A DNA stretch of 64,000 nt from NCBI RefSeq assembly GCF_001721645.1, contig NZ_CP017141.1, positions 1,364,001 through 1,428,000 on the forward strand. Reading direction: 5' to 3'. Each line of letters begins with the position of its first letter. Position 1 is the stretch's first letter. Positions 25,888-33,811 of this stretch are shown in pieces. The notes under the pieces were generated by a model, which did not search any database, was not told the origin of the DNA, and saw nothing but the letters and a program-made list of their open reading frames with translations. This DNA comes from Pedobacter steynii (lineage in GTDB: Bacteria > Bacteroidota > Bacteroidia > Sphingobacteriales > Sphingobacteriaceae). The translations under genes and the position numbers were made by a program.

Positions 25888-26314
25888 CATCAATAACCTG
25901 GAGGATCTGCATCAGCAAGTGCGTTTACTTAAAGCCGAATACCGCTTTAAGGGGGATGCGTTGGTAGGCGATTCTAAAAAATACCTTCATCAGTTTACCT
26001 TAGGTGCTTTTATTAAAAAGTATGCAACACCTTCTGCATTTCTTAAAATAGACGACAAGTTTAACATTAGCAGTAAAGTGATGTCACTGATCCTTCCTTT
26101 GGTGATGAACAGCACCTTTTTTAAAGGCTCTGGCATCGTCACTAAGGCTTTGGTAGGATTAGCCTCAGGAAAGGTGGGGAAGTCGCTGGATGCAGAGCAT
26201 CTGTCTGCGATCTTTAATTCCGTAAGGTCCTGGTTCAGCAAGTCAAAGAAAAAGAAAGAAACTGATCCGCTTGATGTGGATTATGGCATTCCGCCAGATA
26301 GTGAAACCTATTAA
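25871..26314 (+). CDS. Hypothetical protein downstream of YtxH/holin-like genes
   Basis: This is an unrecognised 147-residue basic protein. The N-terminus is charged and helical (NNLEDLHQQVRLLKAEYRF). A moderately hydrophobic centre (VMSLILPLVMNSTFF, then GIVTKALVGLASGKVGKS) may associate with the membrane. The C-terminal tail is charged (KSKKKKETDPLDVD). It overlaps the holin-like gene by 17 bases and is followed by a terminator, so it is the last gene of the envelope cluster. Function not assignable. Confidence 0.75.
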   Translation: MSRKYNINNLEDLHQQVRLLKAEYRFKGDALVGDSKKYLHQFTLGAFIKKYATPSAFLKIDDKFNISSKVMSLILPLVMNSTFFKGSGIVTKALVGLASGKVGKSLDAEHLSAIFNSVRSWFSKSKKKKETDPLDVDYGIPPDSETY

Positions 26315-26315
26315 C

Positions 26316-26345
26316 AAAAAAAGGAAGCACAGGCTTCCTTTTTTT
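26316..26345. terminator. Bidirectional terminator between envelope cluster and aspS
   Basis: A7GGAAGC (26316-26328) and its complement GCTTCCT7 (26333-26345) form a 13-bp stem around ACAG. It sits between convergent stops at 26314 and 26374. Confidence 0.88.
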
Positions 26346-26373
26346 GTATCTGAATATTTTATCAGGCACCGTA

Positions 26374-28119
26374 TTAAACTGTTGTTTTGATTTTTAGTTC
26401 ATTTAACTGTTTATCGTCAATAGTGGAAGGGCTGTCAATCATAACATCTCTTCCTGAGTTATTTTTAGGGAAAGCAATAACATCACGTATGCTCTCTAAT
26501 CCTGCAAAAATAGAACATAACCTATCGAAACCAAAAGCAATTCCACCATGTGGAGGAGCACCGAATTCAAATGCATCCATCAGAAATCCAAACTGCTTTT
26601 GGGCTTCTTCAGGAGAGAATCCAAGATGTTTAAACATCAGGGCCTGCAAGGTTCTGTCGTGAATACGGATAGAACCACCACCGATTTCTGTACCATTTAC
26701 TACCATGTCGTACGCATTTGCCCTTACTTCACCTGGCCTAGTGTCTAATAAGGCAATGTCTTCCGGTTTTGGAGAAGTAAAAGGATGGTGCATCGCATGG
26801 TAACGCTCAGATTCCTCATCCCACTCTAAAAGAGGGAAATCGAGTACCCAGAGTGCACTATATTTATTTTTATCACGTAAACCTAAGCGGGTACCCATTT
26901 CCAGGCGCAGTTCGCTTAATTGTTTGCGTACTTTATCCTGTACTCCGGCCATAATCAATACTAAATCTCCTGGTTGGGTATTCAGGGCTGCAGACCATTT
27001 TTTTAATTCTTCTTCATTATAGAATTTATCTACAGATGATTTTAATGAACCATCTTCATTATGCCTCATATAGATCAGCCCTGTTGCGCCGATTTGTGGA
27101 CGCTTAATAAAGTCAGTCAGTTCATCAACCTGCTTACGTGTGTATAATGCGCAACCTGAAGCGTTAATCCCGATCACCAGTTCAGCATTGTCAAATACGG
27201 GGAAATCTTTGCCTTTGACCAGATCTGTCAGTTCTACAAAACGCATATCAAAACGGGTATCCGGTTTATCTGAGCCATAAAAGCGCATGGCATCTGAATA
27301 TTGCATTCTTGGTACTTCAGGAAGATCAAAACCTTTAATGTCTTTAAATAAAGTACGGATCAGGCCTTCAAAAGTATTTAAAATATCCTCTTGTTCGATG
27401 AAAGACATTTCACAGTCAATCTGAGTGAATTCAGGTTGCCTGTCTGCGCGTAAATCCTCATCTCTGAAACATTTTACAATTTGAAAATAACGGTCAAAGC
27501 CAGATACCATCAATAATTGCTTAAAGGTTTGTGGCGATTGGGGAAGGGCATAAAACTGTCCTTCGTTCATTCTGCTTGGTACCACAAAATCTCTTGCACC
27601 TTCTGGCGTAGACTTGATTAATACCGGAGTTTCTACTTCAATAAAGTCAAGGTCATCTAAATAACGACGAACAGCCTGGGCCATTTTATGACGTAAAACC
27701 ATGTTGTTACGGATGGGATTTCTACGTAAATCTAGGTAACGGTATTTCATACGCAAATCATCACCGCCATCAGTTTCATCATCAATCATGAATGGAGGTA
27801 GTTTTGCTGCGTTTAGTATTTCCAGAGCAGTGATTTTGATTTCTACTTCACCCGTAGGCATTTTCAGGTTTTTGTTAGAGCGTTCTACGACTAAGCCGCT
27901 GGCTTTAATTACAAATTCCCTGCCCAGGCTACGTGCTGCCTCGCATAATTCCCGGTTGTCGTCCATATTGAAAACCAGTTGGGTGATCCCGTATCTGTCG
28001 CGGATGTCAATAAAAGTCATTCCTCCTAAATCTCTGGATTTTTGTACCCAGCCGCACAAGATTACATTTTCGCCTAAATTCTCAATAGTTAGAGCTCCGC
28101 AAGTAGTTGTTCTTAACAT
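26374..28119 (-). CDS. aspS: Aspartyl-tRNA synthetase
   Basis: This is a class II synthetase of 581 residues, the bacterial length. It has an N-terminal OB-fold anticodon-binding domain ([19 protein letters not shown]), motif 1/2 regions ([31 protein letters not shown]), the bacterial GAD insertion, and motif 3 ([16 protein letters not shown]). It attaches aspartate to tRNA-Asp. The start at 28119 ([10 protein letters not shown]) is set by homology and by a promoter at 28139-28170 that would lie inside the longer frame. Confidence 0.97.
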   Translation of the reverse strand: MLRTTTCGALTIENLGENVILCGWVQKSRDLGGMTFIDIRDRYGITQLVFNMDDNRELCEAARSLGREFVIKASGLVVERSNKNLKMPTGEVEIKITALEILNAAKLPPFMIDDETDGGDDLRMKYRYLDLRRNPIRNNMVLRHKMAQAVRRYLDDLDFIEVETPVLIKSTPEGARDFVVPSRMNEGQFYALPQSPQTFKQLLMVSGFDRYFQIVKCFRDEDLRADRQPEFTQIDCEMSFIEQEDILNTFEGLIRTLFKDIKGFDLPEVPRMQYSDAMRFYGSDKPDTRFDMRFVELTDLVKGKDFPVFDNAELVIGINASGCALYTRKQVDELTDFIKRPQIGATGLIYMRHNEDGSLKSSVDKFYNEEELKKWSAALNTQPGDLVLIMAGVQDKVRKQLSELRLEMGTRLGLRDKNKYSALWVLDFPLLEWDEESERYHAMHHPFTSPKPEDIALLDTRPGEVRANAYDMVVNGTEIGGGSIRIHDRTLQALMFKHLGFSPEEAQKQFGFLMDAFEFGAPPHGGIAFGFDRLCSIFAGLESIRDVIAFPKNNSGRDVMIDSPSTIDDKQLNELKIKTTV

Positions 28120-28138
28120 TATTAAAAGTATTAAGTAG

Positions 28139-28170
28139 CAAAAATATTGATTTTGAACCGGATATTTCAA
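28139..28170 (-). promoter_or_regulatory. Bacteroidota-type promoter of aspS
   Basis: On the minus strand TTG (28168-28170) is followed after 21 bases by TATTTTTG (28139-28146). Both element and spacing fit the Bacteroidota -33/-7 promoter. Transcription should start near 28133, about 14 bases before the ATG. Confidence 0.75.
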
Positions 28171-28238
28171 CCCACAATGAATTTAGCTTGGTATATTGAA
28201 AATATTTTTATTTCTCATGCAACGTTTCAAAAAATTGA

Positions 28239-28811
28239 TTGTCATTTATAGCGAACTGGAAAACATTGGAAACTGTATACATTGATAAACACGTATCACT
28301 CGTAAACGAGTGCCGGCAGGGAAATCGGAAAGCACAATTTGAAATTTACAAATTGTACGCAAAGGCTATGTATAATGTGGCATTGAGGATTGTCAATTTT
28401 GGCGATGAAGCGGAAGATGTATTACAGGAGGCCTTTTTGGATGCTTTTACACGAATAGAAAATTTTAGAGGAGACACTACTTTTGGCCTCTGGCTAAAAC
28501 AAATCGTCATCAATAAATCTATTAATTACCTCCGGAAACGTAAAGTAGAATTTGTGAATATTGAAGAAGTGGATGTGATACAGGAAAGTGAAAATGAGGA
28601 GGAGGAGCTGGAATGGAGAGTGGAGGAAATCAGAGAAGCAATTACACAACTTCCAGACAGATACAGGGTGGTCTTAACGCTTTATCTTTTTGAAGGGTAT
28701 GATCATGAAGAGATCGCCCATATTCTAAAGATCTCAGAAAGCACTTCCCGCACGCAATATATGCGCGCAAAAATAAAATTAAATGGCTTATTAGTAAAGA
28801 GAGGAGTATAA
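28239..28811 (+). CDS. ECF RNA polymerase sigma factor
   Basis: The sigma-70 family ECF factor is about 190 residues. Region 2 has EAEDVLQEAFLDAFTRI and TFGLWLKQIVINKS; region 4 has PDRYRVVLTLYLFEGYDHEEI and ISESTSRTQYMRAKIKL. There is no ATG near the domain start. Both the TTG at 28239 and the TTG at 28266 (giving METVYIDKHVSLV) are possible; the latter better fits what I recall of relatives. It heads a three-gene operon with a putative anti-sigma protein and a repeat-rich exported protein. Confidence 0.9.
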   Translation: MSFIANWKTLETVYIDKHVSLVNECRQGNRKAQFEIYKLYAKAMYNVALRIVNFGDEAEDVLQEAFLDAFTRIENFRGDTTFGLWLKQIVINKSINYLRKRKVEFVNIEEVDVIQESENEEEELEWRVEEIREAITQLPDRYRVVLTLYLFEGYDHEEIAHILKISESTSRTQYMRAKIKLNGLLVKRGV

Positions 28812-28813
28812 AG

Positions 28814-29344
28814 ATGAGTAATAGGGGTATTGAAGAGTACATCAAAGAACACAAGAAGGAGTTTGATTTTAAAACACCTTCAGATCAGCTATGGGGCAGA
28901 ATAGATGCCGCGCTTGATAAAGAAAAAATAAAAAAAAAATCAGCAATGCCATTGTGGTTAGGTATTGCAGCGTCCTTGATCCTGATCATGACGGTTACTT
29001 TTATCTATACTTATCGTAACCATAATCAGGAGTTGGAAATAGCAGATATCAATCCGGTTTATGGAAAGAAAGAATTGAAATTTGCCAGTCTGATTGAAGA
29101 GAAAAAAGACAGCTTACAGGTATATGCCAAGAAGAATCCGGTGCTCTATGCCCGTTTTAGCGAAGACCTGAATAAGCTTGATCAGGATTATGAGCAGTTA
29201 AAGAAAGAGCTGCAAAATAGCCCGAATCAAAAAGTAGTGGTGAAAGCGATGGTGAAAAATCTGGAATTGCAATTGCAGGTCATTAACCAACAGTTATCTA
29301 TCATCAATGAAGTTAATCAGTATAAAGAGGAAAATCAGATATGA
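28814..29344 (+). CDS. Putative anti-sigma factor (membrane)
   Basis: This is a 176-residue protein with a cytoplasmic N-terminus (residues 1-45, EFDFKTPSDQLWGRIDAALD), one membrane helix at about 47-67 (LWLGIAASLILIMTVTFIY), and a charged, probably coiled-coil periplasmic part rich in Lys, Glu and Gln. It begins two bases after the sigma stop and its stop overlaps the next start (ATGA). Operon position and topology suggest it holds the sigma factor inactive. No zinc motif is seen. Confidence 0.72.
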   Translation: MSNRGIEEYIKEHKKEFDFKTPSDQLWGRIDAALDKEKIKKKSAMPLWLGIAASLILIMTVTFIYTYRNHNQELEIADINPVYGKKELKFASLIEEKKDSLQVYAKKNPVLYARFSEDLNKLDQDYEQLKKELQNSPNQKVVVKAMVKNLELQLQVINQQLSIINEVNQYKEENQI

Positions 29345-30741
29345 AAAAATTAATTTTAGGATTGACCGGCCTGATGTTGGTATCCAATCTAGGCCAGGCA
29401 CAGTCTGTTAAGACAGAAATAAAACATTCATCAAGTGTTTCTGTCGGGAGTTTGGTTAAACAGAACCTCTCCGTAAATTCTAATACAGCTTTAGCCAATC
29501 TGTCGGTAGGTAACTCTGTTCCAATCTCAGCATTGAGCCCCCTTGCACCAATTACAAACGTAACTGCAGAAGCCCCTTTGTCTGTTTCTGTCATGCAAGG
29601 AGTTCAGGACGAAAAACAGGGTGCTGATGATCCGATGCGTTCCAAGACTTTCTCCAGATCGTTTACGCTGGATGGTAGCGATAAGATTAACCTGAGTAAT
29701 AAATATGGAACAATTCTGATCAAAACCTGGGATAAAAAAGAGATTAAAGTGGATGTTGATATTAAAGCCTATAGTAAAGATGCAGGTGATGCCCAGAAAC
29801 TGTTAGATGAAACGACGATTGAGGCCGGTAAAAGTGCAGATCTTGTTTCTTTCCGGACCATTATAGGAACACGTGATGGCCGTTATGGCAGTAGCACCAG
29901 AAATGGAAAGCTGATTTGGAGAAGGGAAGTACGGGTGAATTATGTGGTTTATATGCCTGCATCCAATGATTTAAGTGTAAGTAACACCTACGGAGGGCTG
30001 ACTATGGGAAACTTGTCTGGGGCACTATATGCAAAGGTACAGTATGGAGGCTTTGTGGCGGGAACATTGAACAACAGCAATAATTATATTTCTGTACAAT
30101 ATGGCAGCGCAGAAATTGAGGAACTGAATAAGGCGGTAATTAAACAGCAATATGGCTCCGGACTGACAGTTGGAACGATTGGAACATTAGATCTGGATGC
30201 GCAATATACAACAGTGAATATCAAAACGATCAAAGGAAATGCTACGGTTAAGCAACAATATGGAAAAGGGTTGAATATCGGCGCTGTTAATAATCTGGAA
30301 CTGGATGCACAATATGTAAATGTCAACCTTGGAACAATCCACGGAAATGCGACGGTTAAACAGCAATACAATAGCATTTCCATCGGATCGGTTAATAAGC
30401 TAAACATACGAGCACAGTATGCAAACGTGAAACTAAATAATCTGAAAGGCGACGGGAACTTTGATCTTGACTACAATAAGCTGTCTATAGAGAACATTGG
30501 AGCCGGATGTAAAAACCTAACAGTAAATGCAGACTATGCCTCCGTTTCTTTAGGCTTTGATACCGGCTATCATGCTGACTTTGATGTACAGACGCGTTAT
30601 GGAGGCTTCAGTCCTGGTAGCGCCAGCTCTAAACAGATAGGAGATGGGGATACTTCCAAGCATTATGCCGGTAAAATCGGTAATGGTGGAGGTGGAACCA
30701 TCAATATCAAGGCCGACTATGGTTCAGTATCGTTCCGCTAA
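29341..30741 (+). CDS. Exported beta-repeat protein (DUF4097-like) with 36-residue tandem repeats
   Basis: This 466-residue protein has a signal peptide (MKKLILGLTGLMLVSNLGQAQ). The central and C-terminal parts look like the beta-strand repeat fold of DUF4097-type proteins (LSVSNTYGGLTMGNLSG). Three near-exact tandem copies of a 36-residue unit beginning A-x-V/I-K-Q-Q-Y lie at residues about 265-371, within a longer series of x-Q-Y-G/A motifs. It probably forms a beta-solenoid on the cell surface or in the periplasm. Coupling by ATGA overlap to the anti-sigma gene suggests it is a target or sensor of that system. Function unknown. Confidence 0.75.
   Translation: MKKLILGLTGLMLVSNLGQAQSVKTEIKHSSSVSVGSLVKQNLSVNSNTALANLSVGNSVPISALSPLAPITNVTAEAPLSVSVMQGVQDEKQGADDPMRSKTFSRSFTLDGSDKINLSNKYGTILIKTWDKKEIKVDVDIKAYSKDAGDAQKLLDETTIEAGKSADLVSFRTIIGTRDGRYGSSTRNGKLIWRREVRVNYVVYMPASNDLSVSNTYGGLTMGNLSGALYAKVQYGGFVAGTLNNSNNYISVQYGSAEIEELNKAVIKQQYGSGLTVGTIGTLDLDAQYTTVNIKTIKGNATVKQQYGKGLNIGAVNNLELDAQYVNVNLGTIHGNATVKQQYNSISIGSVNKLNIRAQYANVKLNNLKGDGNFDLDYNKLSIENIGAGCKNLTVNADYASVSLGFDTGYHADFDVQTRYGGFSPGSASSKQIGDGDTSKHYAGKIGNGGGGTINIKADYGSVSFR
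30133..30453 (+). repeat. Three tandem 36-codon repeats inside the exported protein gene
   Basis: Units begin at 30133, 30241 and 30349. The first two are 108 bases long; the third is 105. Each encodes a Lys-Gln-Gln-Tyr start, a Gly-x-x/Gly-x-v segment and Ala-Gln-Tyr near position 23-25. The protein sequence is better conserved than codon choice at many positions. Confidence 0.85.
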
Positions 30742-30777
30742 AAGCGGCCGTTTTTATTTCCTCGAAAACATAATCAG

Positions 30778-30812
30778 AAAAAGCTTGTTGATAAATTCAG
30801 CAAGCTTTTTTA
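30778..30812 (+). terminator. Hairpin terminator of the second sigma operon
   Basis: AAAAAGCTTG followed by TTGA pairs with TTCAGCAAGCTTTTT (one G-U wobble) around a TAAA loop, ending in a T-run. It lies 37 bases after the stop at 30741 and overlaps the -33 region of the next promoter. Confidence 0.8.
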
Positions 30813-30820
30813 TATCTTAG
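30788..30820 (+). promoter_or_regulatory. Probable promoter of the TerC-family gene
   Basis: TTG (30788-30790), a 22-base spacer and TATCTTAG (30813-30820, one mismatch to TAnnTTTG) precede the ATG at 30843. The -33 element lies within the terminator stem of the upstream operon. Confidence 0.45.
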
Positions 30821-30842
30821 CAACTTGATTTATTTTTAGAAA

Positions 30843-31622
30843 ATGGAATTTTTAAACAGTCCTGAAGCCTGGATATCACTCATTACTCTAACCATATTAG
30901 AGATTGTTTTGGGAATTGATAACATTGTTTTTATATCCATCCTTGCAGGTAAACTTCCCATAGAACAACAGAATAAGGCGCGTAAGGTTGGGTTAGGCCT
31001 AGCCATGATTACAAGGATATTGTTGTTACTGTCCCTTACCTGGGTGATGAAATTGACCGCTCCTTTATTTAATGTGGGCGATTGGATCGGTATCAGTAAT
31101 GCTGAATGGCTGGAAAAACTGGCCATCTCAGGGAGAGACCTTATCCTGATTATTGGAGGACTATTCCTGATTTATAAAAGTACACATGAAATTCATCAGA
31201 AACTGGAAGGAGAGGAAGAGGCAGGCATAAAAGGAAAAGTTCATTCTTTTGTCGGAATTATCGTTCAGATCCTGATCCTTGATATTGTATTCTCTTTAGA
31301 CTCTGTAATTACCGCCGTAGGGATGGCTGATCATATCGAGATCATGATTGCTGCGGTAGTCATCGCTGTTGGAATCATGTTGTTGTCTGCATCGGCAATC
31401 AGTGATTTCGTAAATAAGCACCCTACTGTAAAAATGCTGGCCTTATCCTTTTTATTATTAATCGGTGTTTCTCTGTTGGCAGAAGGCCTGGATCAACATA
31501 TCCCTAAAGGTTATATCTATTTTGCTATGGCATTTTCGGTATTGGTAGAGATGCTGAACCTGAAAATGAAAAAAGGAAAGAAACCTGTTGAACTTAGAAA
31601 TACCCCGCACGAAAACAAGTAA
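30843..31622 (+). CDS. TerC family integral membrane protein
   Basis: This is a 259-residue protein with seven or eight membrane segments and the TerC signature: acidic residues inside helices (LEIVLGIDNIVFISIL at about residues 19-34 and LDIVFSLDSVITAVG at about 139-153). Family members are linked to tellurite resistance and, in better studied cases, to manganese export or metal loading of secreted proteins. Metal transport across the inner membrane is a reasonable guess. It lies 9 bases before the nucleoid-associated protein gene. Confidence 0.92.
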   Translation: MEFLNSPEAWISLITLTILEIVLGIDNIVFISILAGKLPIEQQNKARKVGLGLAMITRILLLLSLTWVMKLTAPLFNVGDWIGISNAEWLEKLAISGRDLILIIGGLFLIYKSTHEIHQKLEGEEEAGIKGKVHSFVGIIVQILILDIVFSLDSVITAVGMADHIEIMIAAVVIAVGIMLLSASAISDFVNKHPTVKMLALSFLLLIGVSLLAEGLDQHIPKGYIYFAMAFSVLVEMLNLKMKKGKKPVELRNTPHENK

Positions 31623-31631
31623 AAATACCGC

Positions 31632-32687
31632 ATGATTTCTTTTTTTGAGGCCTCTCTGGCCGAATTATCTATACACCGTATTGGGAACAAGTCTCAGGAT
31701 GAGTTCTATGTGTTGTCTGAAAAATCGATTCCGATCAAAGACAATATGCTGAGTAATTTATTACAGCAGTATTTTCTTGGGCCTTATGCCAAAGTAAATG
31801 AAGTGTACCGTTTCTTTCACCCAAATAATGACCTGAACCTGAATGAAGTTTATCATTTTGCTGATCGCATATTTGAAGATGGCACTACTTTTCATGAAAA
31901 TAGTATGGAAATGGCCAAATACTTATATGATGTTTCCGGACATCCAAAGATCAAACCGGGTGAGTTATACCTTGCCTATTTTGAAAATGTGCAGATTGAA
32001 GGTGAGCTTCATGATGCTATTGGGATCTTTAAATCTGAAACCAAAGAATCCTTCCTGAAAGTCTTCCCTGAAGAAGGTGGATTTGGGCTAGGATATGAAG
32101 AAGATGCGATTAATATCAATAAACTGGATAAAGGCTGTCTGATTTTTAATGCCGATAAAGAAGAAGGTTACCGTGTAGCAGTAATTGATCAGACCAATAG
32201 AAGTGCAGAGGCGGTTTATTGGAAAGATGAATTCTTAAAATTAAAAATCAGAAACGATAACTTCAATCAGACCAGTAGCGTTCTTGGTGTCTACAAAAAC
32301 TTCGTAACGGAGAAACTGGACCAGGAGTTTGACATTTCAAAAGCAGATAAAATTGACCTGTTGAATAAGTCAATGAAATATTTCAAGGAGAAAGAAAGCT
32401 TTGACTTGGAAGAGTTTTCGAACGAAGTGATTGGCAACGCGGAGGGGATTGAGTCTTTCAAAAGCTATAAAAAGAGTTTTGAGGAAGAGTTTGATACCCC
32501 AATTGCAGATACTTTTGATATTTCAGGGGCTGCGGTGAAAAAACAGGCCAGGGTCTATAAAAGTGTTTTAAAACTGGATAAAAACTTCCACATCTACATT
32601 CATGGTGATAAAGAATTGATCGAAAAAGGTTTCGATGATGATAAGTCGATGAATTATTATAAAGTATATTTCAGAGAAGAAGAGTAG
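31632..32687 (+). CDS. Nucleoid-associated protein (NdpA / 37-kDa family)
   Basis: The 351-residue cytoplasmic protein matches the 37-kDa nucleoid-associated family (PF04245 type) in length and in segments such as EVYHFADRIF, GELYLAYFENVQI and GCLIFNADKEEGYRVAVIDQ. The E. coli relative YejK/NdpA binds nucleoid DNA; a biological role is unclear. It lacks membrane segments. It follows terC closely and ends 5 bases from the convergent bestrophin-like gene. Confidence 0.85.
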   Translation: MISFFEASLAELSIHRIGNKSQDEFYVLSEKSIPIKDNMLSNLLQQYFLGPYAKVNEVYRFFHPNNDLNLNEVYHFADRIFEDGTTFHENSMEMAKYLYDVSGHPKIKPGELYLAYFENVQIEGELHDAIGIFKSETKESFLKVFPEEGGFGLGYEEDAININKLDKGCLIFNADKEEGYRVAVIDQTNRSAEAVYWKDEFLKLKIRNDNFNQTSSVLGVYKNFVTEKLDQEFDISKADKIDLLNKSMKYFKEKESFDLEEFSNEVIGNAEGIESFKSYKKSFEEEFDTPIADTFDISGAAVKKQARVYKSVLKLDKNFHIYIHGDKELIEKGFDDDKSMNYYKVYFREEE

Positions 32688-32692
32688 TCCTT

Positions 32693-33592
32693 TTAAAGGA
32701 CATACTCATCATTGATTGGTTTTACAGGCTCGGGGATTTCTGATTCTCCGAGCATTTCCAGCAGATTGATCTCTATGGTTCTTGTAATCTGATTTAAAGG
32801 AATGGCAGCAGAGTTATTTTCAAAAGGATTAATCAGCCCCATTCCGTTAATTTGGGTGGAAACAAATACAAACCCGAGTAGCCAGCCAATAAAAATCGAC
32901 CAGTACTCTACATAAGAACTGATCACCAGGGTAATGGATACTACAAACAGCCAGATAAACACTTTAGTGAGATAGGTATAGGTAGTTGGAAATATGGTAT
33001 TCTTAATCCGCTCCGACATCCCCATTTGATTGGAAAAATTAACCAGCAATTCATTAAGTTCCATGAAACGGAATCCGTCGATATAGCCCTTTTTTGAAAG
33101 TAACTGCAGGTCTCGTGATTGAATATTCAGAATGGCATTATGCATGTTGCTGTGTTGCTGGATTTCGTGTAACTCCTCTTCTGTCAGATATTTACTGTAG
33201 ATATTGTCGTCGTAATTACGAAGCGCGCCTTTTAGCGTGTATAAAAAGGCGATATGTCTGCAAATCATCTTTTTTATCAGGGGTTTAGAATCTTCGTGTT
33301 CGTCCACGTAATTGATCAGACTTCTGGCCCAGGAGCGGGAATCGTTGACCAGCATTCCCCAGATTTTACGTGCTTCCCACCACCGGTCGTAAGCCTGATT
33401 ATTATTAAATCCAATAAAGAAAGCAATTGCGGTCCCCAGAACGCTGGGGATAATTGCCGGAATGTCGAGGTTATGTGTAATTAAAAATTCACGGGCAAAA
33501 TAGGTGATTGTACAGGAGACAATCATAATTAAATCGACCTGCCAGGTGTTGATCAGTATTCTACTGAGCTTGATGTGTTGGGCAATGAGCAT
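32693..33592 (-). CDS. Bestrophin-like channel protein (RFP-TM / UPF0187)
   Basis: This is a 299-residue membrane protein with helices at about residues 20-55 and 208-247 (paired). The family motif GFNNNQAYDRWWEARKIWG is present at about 61-79, and RSWARS follows. Bacterial homologues form pentameric ion channels; the Klebsiella relative is sodium-selective. The ion here is unknown. The gene is monocistronic and convergent with the nucleoid-protein gene. Confidence 0.9.
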   Translation of the reverse strand: MLIAQHIKLSRILINTWQVDLIMIVSCTITYFAREFLITHNLDIPAIIPSVLGTAIAFFIGFNNNQAYDRWWEARKIWGMLVNDSRSWARSLINYVDEHEDSKPLIKKMICRHIAFLYTLKGALRNYDDNIYSKYLTEEELHEIQQHSNMHNAILNIQSRDLQLLSKKGYIDGFRFMELNELLVNFSNQMGMSERIKNTIFPTTYTYLTKVFIWLFVVSITLVISSYVEYWSIFIGWLLGFVFVSTQINGMGLINPFENNSAAIPLNQITRTIEINLLEMLGESEIPEPVKPINDEYVL

Positions 33593-33811
33593 GTTTATCG
33601 GGGTTGATGTTTTGATTTCAATTTACAAACAAAAGCTACAATTTGTTTGGCTTGCTTAAAATATCTTTTCTGGCTTCGGTTGAAGCGCTTCGCTCCGGAC
33701 TTCTCTATCATGGTGAATGGGGATCAGATTTTTCTTTTTTCTGTAACACCCTGAGAGATAATTGAGAATAAATAGTAGATTTATTTCTGAAGCCAAATAT
33801 TCCCTTAACGT

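Noticed and set aside
30084..30407. Reverse-strand open frame rich in Tyr-Cys-Cys repeats
   Set aside because: It is the antisense reading of the 36-codon repeats in the exported protein gene.
32687..32701. 15-base inverted repeat GTCCTTT-T-AAAGGAC across two convergent stops
   Set aside because: One-base centre and 7-bp arms without a T-run; could be a weak terminator but not strong enough to list.
33680..33700. Palindrome GAAGCGCTTC in the gap before the MHS transporter
   Set aside because: Only 10 bp, with no promoter or start nearby that it would control; likely chance. The rest of 33593-33811 shows no gene.
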